Below, piece by piece: positions 9,255 through 16,770 of a stretch of DNA of 64,000 bases. Numbering within the stretch: the first letter of the stretch is position 1; every line of letters starts with the position of its first letter. This stretch comes from an uncultured Bacteroidales bacterium (lineage in GTDB: Bacteria; Bacteroidota; Bacteroidia; Bacteroidales; SZUA-534), in assembly GCA_902790595.1 (NCBI GenBank), contig CADASL010000002.1, positions 407,498-471,497 on the forward strand, in the 5' to 3' direction. A program made the position numbers and the translations under genes. The notes beneath the pieces were generated by a model. The model saw only the letters and a list, made by a program, of their open reading frames with translations. It was not told where the DNA came from and made no database searches.

Positions 9255-10925
9255 TCATTTATACCCGCATTCGTGCACATCCTTGACGGCGCGGCCGCTG
9301 GGGTCGTTGAGTTTTTTCCAGGCGGCGTCCCACTCAAGGGCAATGGCGGTTGAGCAAGCCACCGAAGCCTCGTGCGGCACACTGGCGGCGGCCGAATCGC
9401 TCGGAAACAACTCGCTGAAAATCGAGCGGTAGTAGTATTCCTCTTTGTTCATCGGCGGGTTGATTGGGAAGCGCTCGGCGGCGTGCGCCATCTGCTCGGC
9501 GGTGACGGCGGCGGCGGTGAGCGCCTTCAGGCTGTCAATCCAACTGTAGCCCACGCCATCGCTGAACTGCTCTTTCTGGCGCCAGGCAATGCTCTCGGGC
9601 AGCATATCGGTAAAGGCCTCGCGCACAATGCGTTTCTCAATTTCCTTGCCAGGACACATCTTCGCCTGCGGATTGACGCGCATTGCCACATCCAGAAACT
9701 CCTTGTCAAGGAACGGCACGCGGCCCTCAACACCCCACGCGGCAAGCGATTTGTTGGCGCGCAGGCAGTCGTAAAGGTAGAGTTTGCCAAGTTTGCGGAC
9801 GGTCTCGTCGTGGAACGCTCGCGCATCGGGTGCCTTGTGGAAGTACAAGTAACCGCCGAAAATCTCGTCGGCACCCTCGCCGCTCAACACCATCTTAATG
9901 CCCATCGATTTTATGACGCGTGCCAAAAGGTACATCGGTGTGCTTGCGCGGACGGTTGTAACATCGTATGTCTCAATATGATAAATAACATCGCGAATGG
10001 CATCCAGACCTTCCTGAACGGTGTAGTTAACCTCGTGGTGGACGGTGCCCAGGTGCTCGGCCATCACGCGGGCCTTCGCCAAATCGGGCGAGCCCTTTAT
10101 GCCGACGGCAAACGAGTGCAGACGCGGCCACCAGGCATCGGCTTTGTCGCCAGTCTCGATTCGCTTTGCGGAATACATATTGGCAATGGCCGAAATGACC
10201 GAACTGTCCAATCCGCCCGAGAGCAACACGCCGTAAGGCACATCACTCATCAGTTGGCGCTTGACGGCGGCTTTCAGCGCATCGCCAAGGGCCGCTGAAT
10301 CGGCATCGCGGTCTTTAACTGCCTCATACTCAAACCAGTCGCGCGTCCACCAGCGCTGCATTCGGCCCTCGCGGCTGCTATAGTAATGGCCTGGCAGGAA
10401 CGGCTCGTAGCGGTCGCAGAAGCCTTCGAGAGCCTTCAACTCGCTCGCCGCATACACAGTTCCGTCGGCATCTAACCCAATGTAGAGCGGAATAACGCCG
10501 ATTGGGTCGCGGGCAATCAGAAACTCGTCGCGTTCTTCGTCGTAAAGGGCGAAGGCGAAAATGCCGTTCAAATCTTCCAAGAAGTTGATACCCTTTTCTT
10601 TATACAAGGCAAGAATAACCTCGCAGTCAGAGCCAGTCTTGAAGGCGTAGGTGTTGGCCATCCGCTGGCGAATCTGCTGGTGGTTGTAAATCTCGCCGTT
10701 GACGGCCAGAACTTGCTTGCGGTCAGTCGAATAGAGCGGTTGTCCGCCCGAGAGCGGGTCGACAATGGCCAGGCGCTCGTGGGCCAGCACGCATTTTTCA
10801 CTACTGTAAACGCCGCTCCAGTCGGGTCCGCGGTGACGGATTTTCGACGACATAATCAGCGCCTTTTCGCGCATCTCGGCCGAACGGCCCTGCGCAATGT
10901 TGAAAATTGATACAAATCCACACAT
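9255..10925 (-). CDS. asnB: Asparagine synthase B (glutamine-hydrolysing)
   Basis: Converts aspartate, glutamine and ATP to asparagine and glutamate. It has 556 residues, the usual length. MCGFVS places the glutaminase nucleophile at Cys2 after Met removal. RHRGPD, NGEIYNH and the PP-loop SGGLDSS (236-242) of the synthetase domain are present, followed by SGEGADEIFGGYLYF. It is the second gene after an ammonium transporter (143 bp spacer of short repeats) and should share its promoter and Asn-rich leader. Asparagine, the likely signal of that leader, is thus the product of an enzyme encoded in the same operon. Confidence 0.96.
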   Translation of the reverse strand: MCGFVSIFNIAQGRSAEMREKALIMSSKIRHRGPDWSGVYSSEKCVLAHERLAIVDPLSGGQPLYSTDRKQVLAVNGEIYNHQQIRQRMANTYAFKTGSDCEVILALYKEKGINFLEDLNGIFAFALYDEERDEFLIARDPIGVIPLYIGLDADGTVYAASELKALEGFCDRYEPFLPGHYYSSREGRMQRWWTRDWFEYEAVKDRDADSAALGDALKAAVKRQLMSDVPYGVLLSGGLDSSVISAIANMYSAKRIETGDKADAWWPRLHSFAVGIKGSPDLAKARVMAEHLGTVHHEVNYTVQEGLDAIRDVIYHIETYDVTTVRASTPMYLLARVIKSMGIKMVLSGEGADEIFGGYLYFHKAPDARAFHDETVRKLGKLYLYDCLRANKSLAAWGVEGRVPFLDKEFLDVAMRVNPQAKMCPGKEIEKRIVREAFTDMLPESIAWRQKEQFSDGVGYSWIDSLKALTAAAVTAEQMAHAAERFPINPPMNKEEYYYRSIFSELFPSDSAAASVPHEASVACSTAIALEWDAAWKKLNDPSGRAVKDVHECGYK

Positions 10926-11068
10926 TTTATTGAGTTTTAAGTTTTTAAAGTTTTAAGTTTAAAGTTTAGCGCTTCGCTGTTTAGAAGTTTAATAGTTTAG
11001 AAGTTTAGTTTCTATACTTTTCATTATCAATTGTCAATTGCCCACTTTCAATTGTTAATTGTTAATTG
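10926..11068. repeat. Short-repeat spacer between amt and asnB
   Basis: This gene-free spacer consists of AAGTTTAGAAGTTTAG-like words, a CGCTTCGCTG word also present as its complement near 3935-3970, and CAATTGTCAATTG-type words at 11025-11075 that run into the amt stop. It holds no convincing terminator. Confidence 0.5.
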
Positions 11069-12439
11069 TCAATTGTTATAGTATTCTGCCAGTTCGCGGG
11101 TTTCATCGGTAAGGCGGCCGTAGTGCTCGTCGTGCTGCGAAATGTCGAGTCCGACGGTCTCATCGGCCTGGCTCACGCGCATCGTAACCATCTTATTTGT
11201 AATGTAATAGAGCGCGTAGGTGACGGCAAACGTGAACACAAAGACTATCACAATGGCCAGCACGTGGTTGAAAATGAACTGCGAGTGCGTAACGCCTTCT
11301 GCCATAAGGCTTTCGGCTTCATACTGATAGACGAATATTCCCGAAAGGATTGTGCCCACAATTCCGCCCACGCCGTGAGTGGGGAACACATCCAGGGCAT
11401 CGTCCACACTGGTGTGGTTCTTCCAGTGGCAGGCTGTGTTCGAGATAATGGTGGTGATAATGGCTATTATTATGCTGTCGCTCACCGACACCCATCCTGC
11501 CGAAGGCGTAATGGCCACCAAACCGAGCACTCCGCCCACTGCGGCGCCCATTGCCGACGGCTTGCGGCCTGTCAGACAATCGATAAAAACCCACATCATC
11601 ATTGCCGTGGCGGCCGCCGTGTTGGTGTTCAGGAAGGCTTTGACGGCCATTCCGTCGGCGTGAAGCGAACTGCCAGCGTTGAATCCGAACCAGCCGAGCC
11701 AGAGCAGCACGGCGCCCAGAACAACGTAGGGCACGTTGGCAGGCTCCGATTTCTTATCGCGACGGCGCCCCAAAAAGATTGCGCCAACCAAGGCGGCGAT
11801 ACCGCTCGAAGCGTGAACCACAATGCCGCCCGCAAAATCCTTGACGTGCATACGGCAGAAAAGGCCGTCGGGGTGCCAGGTCATATGCGCAAGCGGGCAA
11901 TAGACGAAAATGCAGAACAGCGCCATAAAAATCATATAGGCCGAAAAACGCACGCGTTCGGCAAACGAACCCGTTATAAGTGAAGGGGTTATGATTGCGA
12001 ATTTCATCTGAAAAAGCGCATACAGGGCCAGCGGAATGGTCAGTCCAAGGCGGGTTGAAAGGTCGTCGGTGGCCGCTCCGCCAACGTTATGGAACATAAA
12101 ATAGGTGGCGGGGTTGCCAATAATTCCCCATCCGCCGACATCTTCGCCAAAACAGAGCGAGAAGCCCACAAACACCCACAGCACGCTGATTATGCCCATT
12201 GCGATAATGGACTGAAGGATAGTGGAAATGACGTTTTTCTTGCGCACCATTCCGCCGTAGAAGAACGACAGTCCAGGCGTCATCATCAGCACAAAAATGG
12301 TGGCGGTAATCATCCACGCAATGTCGGCCGCGCTAATGTTGTCGCTCAAAGTCCAGATTCCCTGCTGCTCGGGAACCAGCAAGCCGCAAATCGCAATGAT
12401 TGCGATAATGGCTGTAAAAATCACGTAACGTTTTTTCAT
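11069..12439 (-). CDS. amt: Ammonium transporter Amt (first copy)
   Basis: Inner-membrane ammonium channel of the Amt/Mep family, 456 residues with about eleven hydrophobic segments. Signature stretches are DFAGGIVVHASSG at 201-213, containing the first pore His, and FPTHGVGGIVGTILSG near 350, containing the second. The C-terminus ends in a soluble tail (HDEHYGRLTDETRELAEYYNN region) of the kind that contacts P-II proteins. It is first in an operon with asnB. The ATG at 12439 is 38 bp from an intrinsic terminator that ends an Asn-rich leader. A second, distinct amt gene with its own glnK lies 1.4 kb away. Confidence 0.95.
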   Translation of the reverse strand: MKKRYVIFTAIIAIIAICGLLVPEQQGIWTLSDNISAADIAWMITATIFVLMMTPGLSFFYGGMVRKKNVISTILQSIIAMGIISVLWVFVGFSLCFGEDVGGWGIIGNPATYFMFHNVGGAATDDLSTRLGLTIPLALYALFQMKFAIITPSLITGSFAERVRFSAYMIFMALFCIFVYCPLAHMTWHPDGLFCRMHVKDFAGGIVVHASSGIAALVGAIFLGRRRDKKSEPANVPYVVLGAVLLWLGWFGFNAGSSLHADGMAVKAFLNTNTAAATAMMMWVFIDCLTGRKPSAMGAAVGGVLGLVAITPSAGWVSVSDSIIIAIITTIISNTACHWKNHTSVDDALDVFPTHGVGGIVGTILSGIFVYQYEAESLMAEGVTHSQFIFNHVLAIVIVFVFTFAVTYALYYITNKMVTMRVSQADETVGLDISQHDEHYGRLTDETRELAEYYNN

Positions 12440-12477
12440 TTTTTATTGTTTTAAATATTTGACTTCTATCATTTTAT

Positions 12478-12509
12478 AAAAAAGGCTGGTCCCGATTGAA
12501 ACCAGCCTT
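12478..12509 (-). terminator. Intrinsic terminator of the amt-asnB leader (attenuator)
   Basis: On the minus strand AAGGCTGGTTTC and GGGACCAGCCTT pair over 12 bp (two G-U pairs) around AATC and are followed by TTTTTT. It lies 23 nt after the leader ORF stop and 38 bp before amt. GGCTGGTT of its 5' arm (12500-12507) can instead pair with AACCAGTC at 12544-12551 in the leader ORF over 8 bp with one G-U. Confidence 0.88.
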
Positions 12510-12532
12510 ATGAATTCATTTTCTTGCTCTCA

Positions 12533-12658
12533 TTAGTCCGCCCGACTGGTTAGGCCCGCACTTCGATTCCGATTATTATTACGGCAATTTCGCTCCGAAT
12601 TTCGATTCGGATTGAGATTCAAGTTATTACCGTTGTTCAAATTCTTGTTCATCGTCAT
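12533..12658 (-). CDS. Asn-rich leader peptide upstream of amt-asnB (41 aa)
   Basis: ATG at 12658 (an alternative in-frame ATG is at 12652) to TAA at 12533 encodes 41 residues. Fifteen are Asn: NKNLNNGNNLNLNPNRN near the start and NCRNNNRNR in the middle, followed by SAGLTSRAD. Asn is far above what any ordinary short protein would show. The ORF is framed by a promoter and an intrinsic terminator. It ends in the same way (PTSRA/LTSRA) as the leader of the porin-glnK-amt operon. Leader-peptide attenuation responding to Asn-tRNA is the simplest reading. Arg codons (7) are also frequent, so a role of Arg cannot be excluded. Confidence 0.82.
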   Translation of the reverse strand: MTMNKNLNNGNNLNLNPNRNSERNCRNNNRNRSAGLTSRAD

Positions 12659-12706
12659 TTTCTGTTTTAAAATCGAAATGCCCTTTTGTTGTCATTTTCG
12701 ACGCGG

Positions 12707-12736
12707 CAAATATATAACCGATTTTTATTTTGCAAC
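12707..12736 (-). promoter_or_regulatory. Promoter of the amt-asnB leader
   Basis: GTTG (12733-12736) and TATATTTG (12707-12714) on the minus strand are separated by 18 nt, identical in layout to the other two nitrogen leaders. Transcription should start near 12700, about 42 nt before the leader ATG. Confidence 0.75.
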
Positions 12737-12757
12737 TAAAAATTATTATTTTCTTAT

Positions 12758-12800
12758 GTTCTATCCGTAATTCTCGTATATAACTTACGGATTGTAATTT
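12758..12800 (-). promoter_or_regulatory. Conserved upstream box, amt-asnB copy
   Basis: On the plus strand the block contains GTTCTAT, GTAATTCTCGTAT, CTTAC and ATTGTAATTT. It begins 22 bp upstream of the -33 element, exactly as before glnN. Between this box and 13015 the sequence is AT-rich and I see no gene in it. Confidence 0.5.
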
Positions 12801-13015
12801 TTAATGGCGGTTTTAGAGTGGTTTATTAGATTGGTATTATTGAAGGGCGGGGGTTGGTTACGGATTGAAATTTGGGAAGGTGCAATACTTATTGGTTGGC
12901 AGCGTGTTTTTCGTTCAGTGGTAACTTTTGACGCGCACCTGAAGGCGCGCTAGCACGGCGGATAGTTTCGTTTTTTCTTTTCCGTGATTTCCGTGTGTTC
13001 CGTGGTTAAAAACAC

Positions 13016-13044
13016 AAAAAAACAAGGGAACTCTCGCCCCCTTG
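13016..13044 (-). terminator. Terminator after the hepT gene (duplicate of 13765-13794)
   Basis: On the minus strand CAAGGG and CCCTTG arms flank a 10-nt loop and are followed by seven T. The 29-bp sequence recurs almost letter for letter at 13765-13794, so the toxin-antitoxin pair is bracketed by two direct copies of one terminator. Confidence 0.75.
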
Positions 13045-13062
13045 CTTTTGCTATTGTCAGTC

Positions 13063-13434
13063 TCAATTATCGTTTTCCCACTGCTGCCAGTCGGTTTCGG
13101 CAAGATAGCGTTCAATCTGCTGGCGAAGTTCGGGAATGCCCGTTGTGGCGGTATCGTAAAGCGTTTCGGGCACAATGTTGGCGTAATCGTGAACCAGAAC
13201 GTGCCGCATACCCTGAACCACGTTCCATCGCGTCTCGCTGTGCGAATCCTTGAACTCATTCGATAGCATATAAGCGGCTTCGCCCACAATCTCAACATTC
13301 TTCATAACAGCATAATACGTGCGTATATCGCTGGTGAATTGCTCATACGAAACACCTTCGATAAGTTTGGAAACATTTTTTGAGTACTCCACAATATCCT
13401 CCAATCGCCCTTTGTCACGCGCCTTTTCTCTCAT
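13063..13434 (-). CDS. hepT: HepT-like toxin (DUF86 RNase-type) of a MntA/HepT pair
   Basis: The 123-residue all-helical protein of the HepT (formerly DUF86) family carries the R-x4-H-x-Y motif as R77-HVLV-H82-D-Y84. Known members are toxins inactivated by nucleotide transfer from a partner MntA onto a Tyr of this motif. The gene overlaps the upstream nucleotidyltransferase gene by 20 bp, the usual arrangement. The module sits between two ammonium transporter operons and is bracketed by duplicated terminators. A role in nitrogen metabolism is not suggested; it looks like an inserted toxin-antitoxin unit. Confidence 0.85.
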   Translation of the reverse strand: MREKARDKGRLEDIVEYSKNVSKLIEGVSYEQFTSDIRTYYAVMKNVEIVGEAAYMLSNEFKDSHSETRWNVVQGMRHVLVHDYANIVPETLYDTATTGIPELRQQIERYLAETDWQQWENDN

Positions 13435-13720
13435 AAATCAGGATTTTATCGCGGTTGGCAGTTTTTTCGGCGTACGGACGAAGTGAGCCGTCTTCAACAA
13501 GGTCAACATTGCGGCCTAGCAAATCTTTCAAATCCATATAAATGCCGCCCATAGTGAAGAGCGTGAACGGTTTGCCCGAACGGTCGGGAACAAACAATAT
13601 GTCAACATCGCTGTCGGGGCGCTCCTCGCCGCGGGCGAACGAGCCGAACAGCCAGGCTTTCAGCACAGGCTGCGTCTTGAAATAATCGGCTATCAACCGT
13701 GTCATTGTCGGTGTGTCCAT
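13415..13720 (-). CDS. mntA: MntA-like nucleotidyltransferase antitoxin
   Basis: The ATG at 13720 gives a 101-residue minimal nucleotidyltransferase, the usual size; an upstream in-frame start at 13810 would run through the preceding terminator. The motif GSFARGEERPDSDVD at 26-40 fits GS-x10-D-x-D, the catalytic signature of MntA antitoxins. A further acidic residue is in NVDLVED. It overlaps hepT by 20 bp. In characterised pairs the protein modifies the HepT toxin with AMP and so blocks it; that is inferred here from family and context. Confidence 0.85.
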   Translation of the reverse strand: MDTPTMTRLIADYFKTQPVLKAWLFGSFARGEERPDSDVDILFVPDRSGKPFTLFTMGGIYMDLKDLLGRNVDLVEDGSLRPYAEKTANRDKILIYERKGA

Positions 13721-13764
13721 AGCGCAAATGCTTTTGTCAGACACAAATGTATGAAAAATCGCAC

Positions 13765-13794
13765 AAAAAAAACAAGGGAACTCTCGCCCCCTTG
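13765..13794 (-). terminator. Terminator after the second amt gene
   Basis: CAAGGG and CCCTTG arms followed on the minus strand by eight T, 45 bp after the stop of the second amt. It is almost identical to 13016-13044. Confidence 0.75.
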
Positions 13795-13838
13795 TCTTTA
13801 CAAATCGCAAACTTTAAATCCTAATTACTAACTGTCAA

Positions 13839-15152
13839 TCAGTTGTACGCCGATTCGCCGTGCTCGTAAACGTCGAGTCCTTCCTCTTCAATCCGCGAGT
13901 CGACACGCAGACCGTGAATCTTCTTAATCAGCAGGAACATAATCAGTCCGCAGCCGAACGACCAGCCCGCAATGGTAACCTCGCCAATCAGCTGTGTCAG
14001 AACTGAATAGCCGCACTCGCTGTAGGCGAAAACGCCCGTCAGGATTGTGCCCACAAAGCCAGCCATTCCGTGAACCGAAACGGCGCCAACGGGGTCGTCG
14101 ATATGCAGACGGGTGTCGAAGAACTTGACAAAGAAGCACATAACTGCTGAAGCAATGGCGCCAATCAGAGCGGCGGCCCAGATAGGAACGCAGTCGCAGC
14201 CTGCCGTTATGCCGACCAAGCCAGCCAAAATGCCGTTGCAAACCATTGAGAGCGAAGGTTTTCCGTAGGCCAGCCAAGTATAAATCAGGGCTATGATTCC
14301 GCCCACAGCTGCGGCAATGTTGGTGGTTACGAAAATGTGCGACATTGCCGACATATTGTCAAGGATTCCGCCGCCGTAGCAGTCGGCATCAACAATGCCT
14401 GAAGCGGCAACGGTTGAACCAGGGTTGAACCCGAACCAGCCCATCCACAGAATCCACACACCCAGAGCGGCCAGCGCAAGGTTGTGGCCAGGAATGGCGT
14501 GAGTGCGAATCGAGCCGTCGGCAGCTTTTGTGTATTTGCCCAAACGTGGACCAAGCACAATGGCGCCCGCCAAGGCAATGAAACCGCCGCACGAGTGAAC
14601 CACAGCCGAGCCTGCGAAATCGTGGAAACCGAGTTCGCTCAGCCAGCCACCGCCCCACGACCAGTGGCCCTGAATGGGGTAAATCAGCGCCGAAATGACC
14701 AGACTGTAAACCAGATACATCGAGAATTTGGTGCGTTCAGCCATTGCGCCCGAAACAATTGTGGCCGCCGTGGCGCAGAACACCGTCTGAAAAATGAAGT
14801 AGCACTCCTTTGGCAGATTGCCGCACGGGTTCTCAACGCCGCCAATGCCTAATCCGCCCCAGCCCAGGAACGAGCCCGCACCGAACATCACCGAGAAGCC
14901 CAAAATCCAGTACAGAACCGAGCCTGCCGAGAAATCCATAAAGTTTTTCATCAGAATGTTGGCCGTGTTTTTGGTGCGCGTCAGGCCCGCCTCAACCAGC
15001 GCAAAACCAGGCTGCATAAAGAACACCAGCATTGCCGCAAGCAACACCCAAATTGTATCGACAGGGCTAATGCCACTCTCGACAACCGCCTCGGCAGCAG
15101 GGGCAACCGTTGCCGCCACAGCCGAAATTGTATCAGAAATTATTGTTTCCAT
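13839..15152 (-). CDS. amt: Ammonium transporter Amt (second copy, linked to P-II)
   Basis: The 437-residue Amt/Mep channel has about eleven membrane segments. Signature stretches are HDFAGSAVVHSCGG (first pore His) and VSVHGMAGFVGTILTGVF (second pore His). A charged N-terminal extension precedes the first segment and has several Ala/Val repeats. It follows the P-II gene by 128 bp of short repeats (GATTCACC words at 15175-15283) and is the last gene of the porin-glnK-amt unit. It differs clearly in sequence from the first amt, so it is not a recent duplicate. Confidence 0.95.
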   Translation of the reverse strand: METIISDTISAVAATVAPAAEAVVESGISPVDTIWVLLAAMLVFFMQPGFALVEAGLTRTKNTANILMKNFMDFSAGSVLYWILGFSVMFGAGSFLGWGGLGIGGVENPCGNLPKECYFIFQTVFCATAATIVSGAMAERTKFSMYLVYSLVISALIYPIQGHWSWGGGWLSELGFHDFAGSAVVHSCGGFIALAGAIVLGPRLGKYTKAADGSIRTHAIPGHNLALAALGVWILWMGWFGFNPGSTVAASGIVDADCYGGGILDNMSAMSHIFVTTNIAAAVGGIIALIYTWLAYGKPSLSMVCNGILAGLVGITAGCDCVPIWAAALIGAIASAVMCFFVKFFDTRLHIDDPVGAVSVHGMAGFVGTILTGVFAYSECGYSVLTQLIGEVTIAGWSFGCGLIMFLLIKKIHGLRVDSRIEEEGLDVYEHGESAYN

Positions 15153-15280
15153 TTTTTTACTGTTTAATTGTTTAATCGGTGAATCGTTTAATCGACGCTT
15201 TGTCCGTTTCCCGATTCACCAGTTTTCTATTTAATTGATTCTCTTTCAGTTCACCGATTCACCAGTTCGCCGATTCACCA

Positions 15281-15628
15281 CTATTTCTTATCCGCCAAAA
15301 CCGTATCGCCGTGCTCGCCTGTGCGGATTGACCAAGTGTCGTCGACGGGGCTGACAAAGATTCGGCCGTCGCCGATTTCGCCCGTGCGCGCCACGCTCAT
15401 AATGGCGTCGATAGCGGGCTGCACAAATTGGTCGCGGCAGATAATGGTTATCTCAATGCGCGAGATAATGTCGGTGCTGTACATCACGCCGCGGTAAATG
15501 CGGTCCTCGCGGTCCTGCCCAATGGCCTTCACTTCGGCGTACGAGAACCAGTTGATATCGGCCTGAAAGAGAGCCTCTTTCACTTCGTCGAACTTCGTCT
15601 TGCGAATGATTGCTTCAATCTTTTTCAT
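15281..15628 (-). CDS. glnK: P-II family nitrogen regulator
   Basis: Small trimeric signal protein that binds ATP/ADP and 2-oxoglutarate and controls Amt and other targets. It has 115 residues, starting MKKIEAIIRKTKF. The T-loop region reads DREDRIYRGVMYSTDIIS, with Tyr45 and Tyr50 corresponding to the two T-loop tyrosines of proteobacterial P-II; uridylylation in this phylum is not assured. The family C-terminal stretch GEIGDGRIFVSPVDD is present. Placement directly before amt fits the usual glnK-amtB pairing. It shares the porin promoter and Asn-rich leader upstream. Confidence 0.93.
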   Translation of the reverse strand: MKKIEAIIRKTKFDEVKEALFQADINWFSYAEVKAIGQDREDRIYRGVMYSTDIISRIEITIICRDQFVQPAIDAIMSVARTGEIGDGRIFVSPVDDTWSIRTGEHGDTVLADKK

Positions 15629-15735
15629 TGTCTTAAAAATTTAATTATTAACTATTTAATTGGTAAGTGGTGAGAGTTTAGAGTTTAGTTTTTCGATAAC
15701 CCTTCCGCCAAACTCTCCCCACTCCCCTCTACTCT

Positions 15736-16434
15736 TTAAAAGGATAATCCCACCAAGAAATACATTCGGTTTGCTGTCGGGTTTGCGGTGATTTGTGCGA
15801 ACACGGGCAGCGTAAATTTCTCGAACTCAATCTCTTTTGTCGCCGAAAGGCTAAGGTTGATAAGTGCGAAACCTTCGGCACCGTAAAAGTCATTCTCCCA
15901 GGGTGTTACGCCTGCAGCTGCTTGCCAGTCGAGTCCGCCGAGTTTGAACGGTGCGGCAACCTCAAAGTACGACGAGTAGGCGTCGTCGCCGTTCGATTTG
16001 GTGCCCATTGCGCCGTAAAAGTTTGTGTACCACCCGATTGACAGGAATCCGAAATCGTATGTCAGACCTGCCTCGTAGGTGTGGACGGTTGAGTCGGCCG
16101 AATACTCGAAGTATTTGGTGTCGTCGTCGGCACACCAGTAGTCGGTTACCATTGCAGTCAGGCCGCCCACGGCGTACGACAGCGTGAAGTCAATCTCTTT
16201 GTAGCCGCTCCCGACAATGCTTGCCGAGCCCCACGCTCCGAGCGACAAACCTTTGTAATCAACTGAAAGTGAAGGTTGAATGGCCGCTCCGTCGAGTTTG
16301 CCGCCACGCCAGATATACGAACTTACCACATCGGCTCCAACTGAAGCCTCAACGCCGCCTTCACCTTCGGCGTAACTTGTTCCTGTCATTGCCATCAATG
16401 CTATGGCAATCATTGTTTTCTCAATAGTTTTCAT
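15736..16434 (-). CDS. TorF-family putative porin
   Basis: Outer-membrane beta-barrel protein of 232 residues. The ATG at 16434 is chosen because it opens a signal peptide (MKTIEKTMIAIALMAMTG...YAEG), whereas the longer frame begins inside the upstream terminator. The mature N-terminus GADVVSSYIWRGGKLDG matches the V-S-x-Y-x-x-RG pattern of the TorF/Gcw_chp family, which in other phyla is also found next to glnK-amtB. Alternating hydrophobic strands and a terminal Phe (FLVGLSF) fit an outer-membrane barrel. A role in ammonium or small nitrogen-compound entry is inferred from the operon. Confidence 0.85.
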   Translation of the reverse strand: MKTIEKTMIAIALMAMTGTSYAEGEGGVEASVGADVVSSYIWRGGKLDGAAIQPSLSVDYKGLSLGAWGSASIVGSGYKEIDFTLSYAVGGLTAMVTDYWCADDDTKYFEYSADSTVHTYEAGLTYDFGFLSIGWYTNFYGAMGTKSNGDDAYSSYFEVAAPFKLGGLDWQAAAGVTPWENDFYGAEGFALINLSLSATKEIEFEKFTLPVFAQITANPTANRMYFLVGLSF

Positions 16435-16492
16435 TTTCTTTGAATGTTTATAAATTTTTAAACTGCGGTGGCTGCGTTGCCGCGCAACCATC

Positions 16493-16523
16493 AAAAAAGG
16501 CTGGTTTCACCGAAGCCAGCCTT
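16493..16523 (-). terminator. Intrinsic terminator of the porin-glnK-amt leader (attenuator)
   Basis: On the minus strand AAGGCTGGCTTC and GAAACCAGCCTT pair over 12 positions with one mismatch around a GGT loop, followed by TTTTTT. It stands 58 bp before the porin ATG and 17 nt after the leader stop. GGCTGG (16516-16521) can alternatively pair with CCAGCC at 16558-16563. Confidence 0.87.
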
Positions 16524-16540
16524 GATTTTTCTCACTTGAT

Positions 16541-16666
16541 TCATCTGCCAACGGCCCGGCTGGTTGGGCGCGCACGGCGGTTCTTATTATTTTGTTTCGA
16601 GTTCCGGTTGGAACCCTGATTGAAACTCTGTTTTGAATAGAACCGGTTGCTAAAATTCCTTTTCAT
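16541..16666 (-). CDS. Asn-rich leader peptide upstream of porin-glnK-amt (41 aa)
   Basis: ATG at 16666 to TGA at 16541 encodes 41 residues beginning MKRNFSNRFYSKQSFNQ, with 8 Asn, including SNRNSKQNNKNRR in the middle, and ending RARPTSRAVGR. Size, position, Asn/Arg richness and the PTSRA ending match the leader before amt-asnB. It is bounded by the same promoter type and the same terminator type. Control of the operon by translation of Asn codons is inferred. Confidence 0.78.
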   Translation of the reverse strand: MKRNFSNRFYSKQSFNQGSNRNSKQNNKNRRARPTSRAVGR

Positions 16667-16722
16667 AACCGTAACTTTTAAATTGTTAGTTAAACACTTT
16701 GTTTTATCATTTTCTGACACGG

Positions 16723-16752
16723 CAAATATATAGCTGAATTTTAATTCGCAAC
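16723..16752 (-). promoter_or_regulatory. Promoter of the porin-glnK-amt leader
   Basis: GTTG (16749-16752) and TATATTTG (16723-16730) on the minus strand are separated by 18 nt, the third copy of this exact layout. The start of transcription is expected near 16716. Confidence 0.75.
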
Positions 16753-16770
16753 TAAATTTCGATAAATATT

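Noticed and set aside
9372..10298. Long plus-strand open frame opposite asnB, and a similar one at 11066-11983 opposite amt
   Set aside because: Both are antisense shadows in GC-rich third-position codons of clear genes.
12915..13298. 127-codon minus-strand frame overlapping hepT
   Set aside because: It is out of frame with the HepT protein, which carries the full family motif, and extends through a terminator.
13016..13794. Repeated 29-bp sequence considered as CRISPR repeats
   Set aside because: Only two copies, each with terminator structure, about 750 bp apart, with genes in between and no cas genes in the window.
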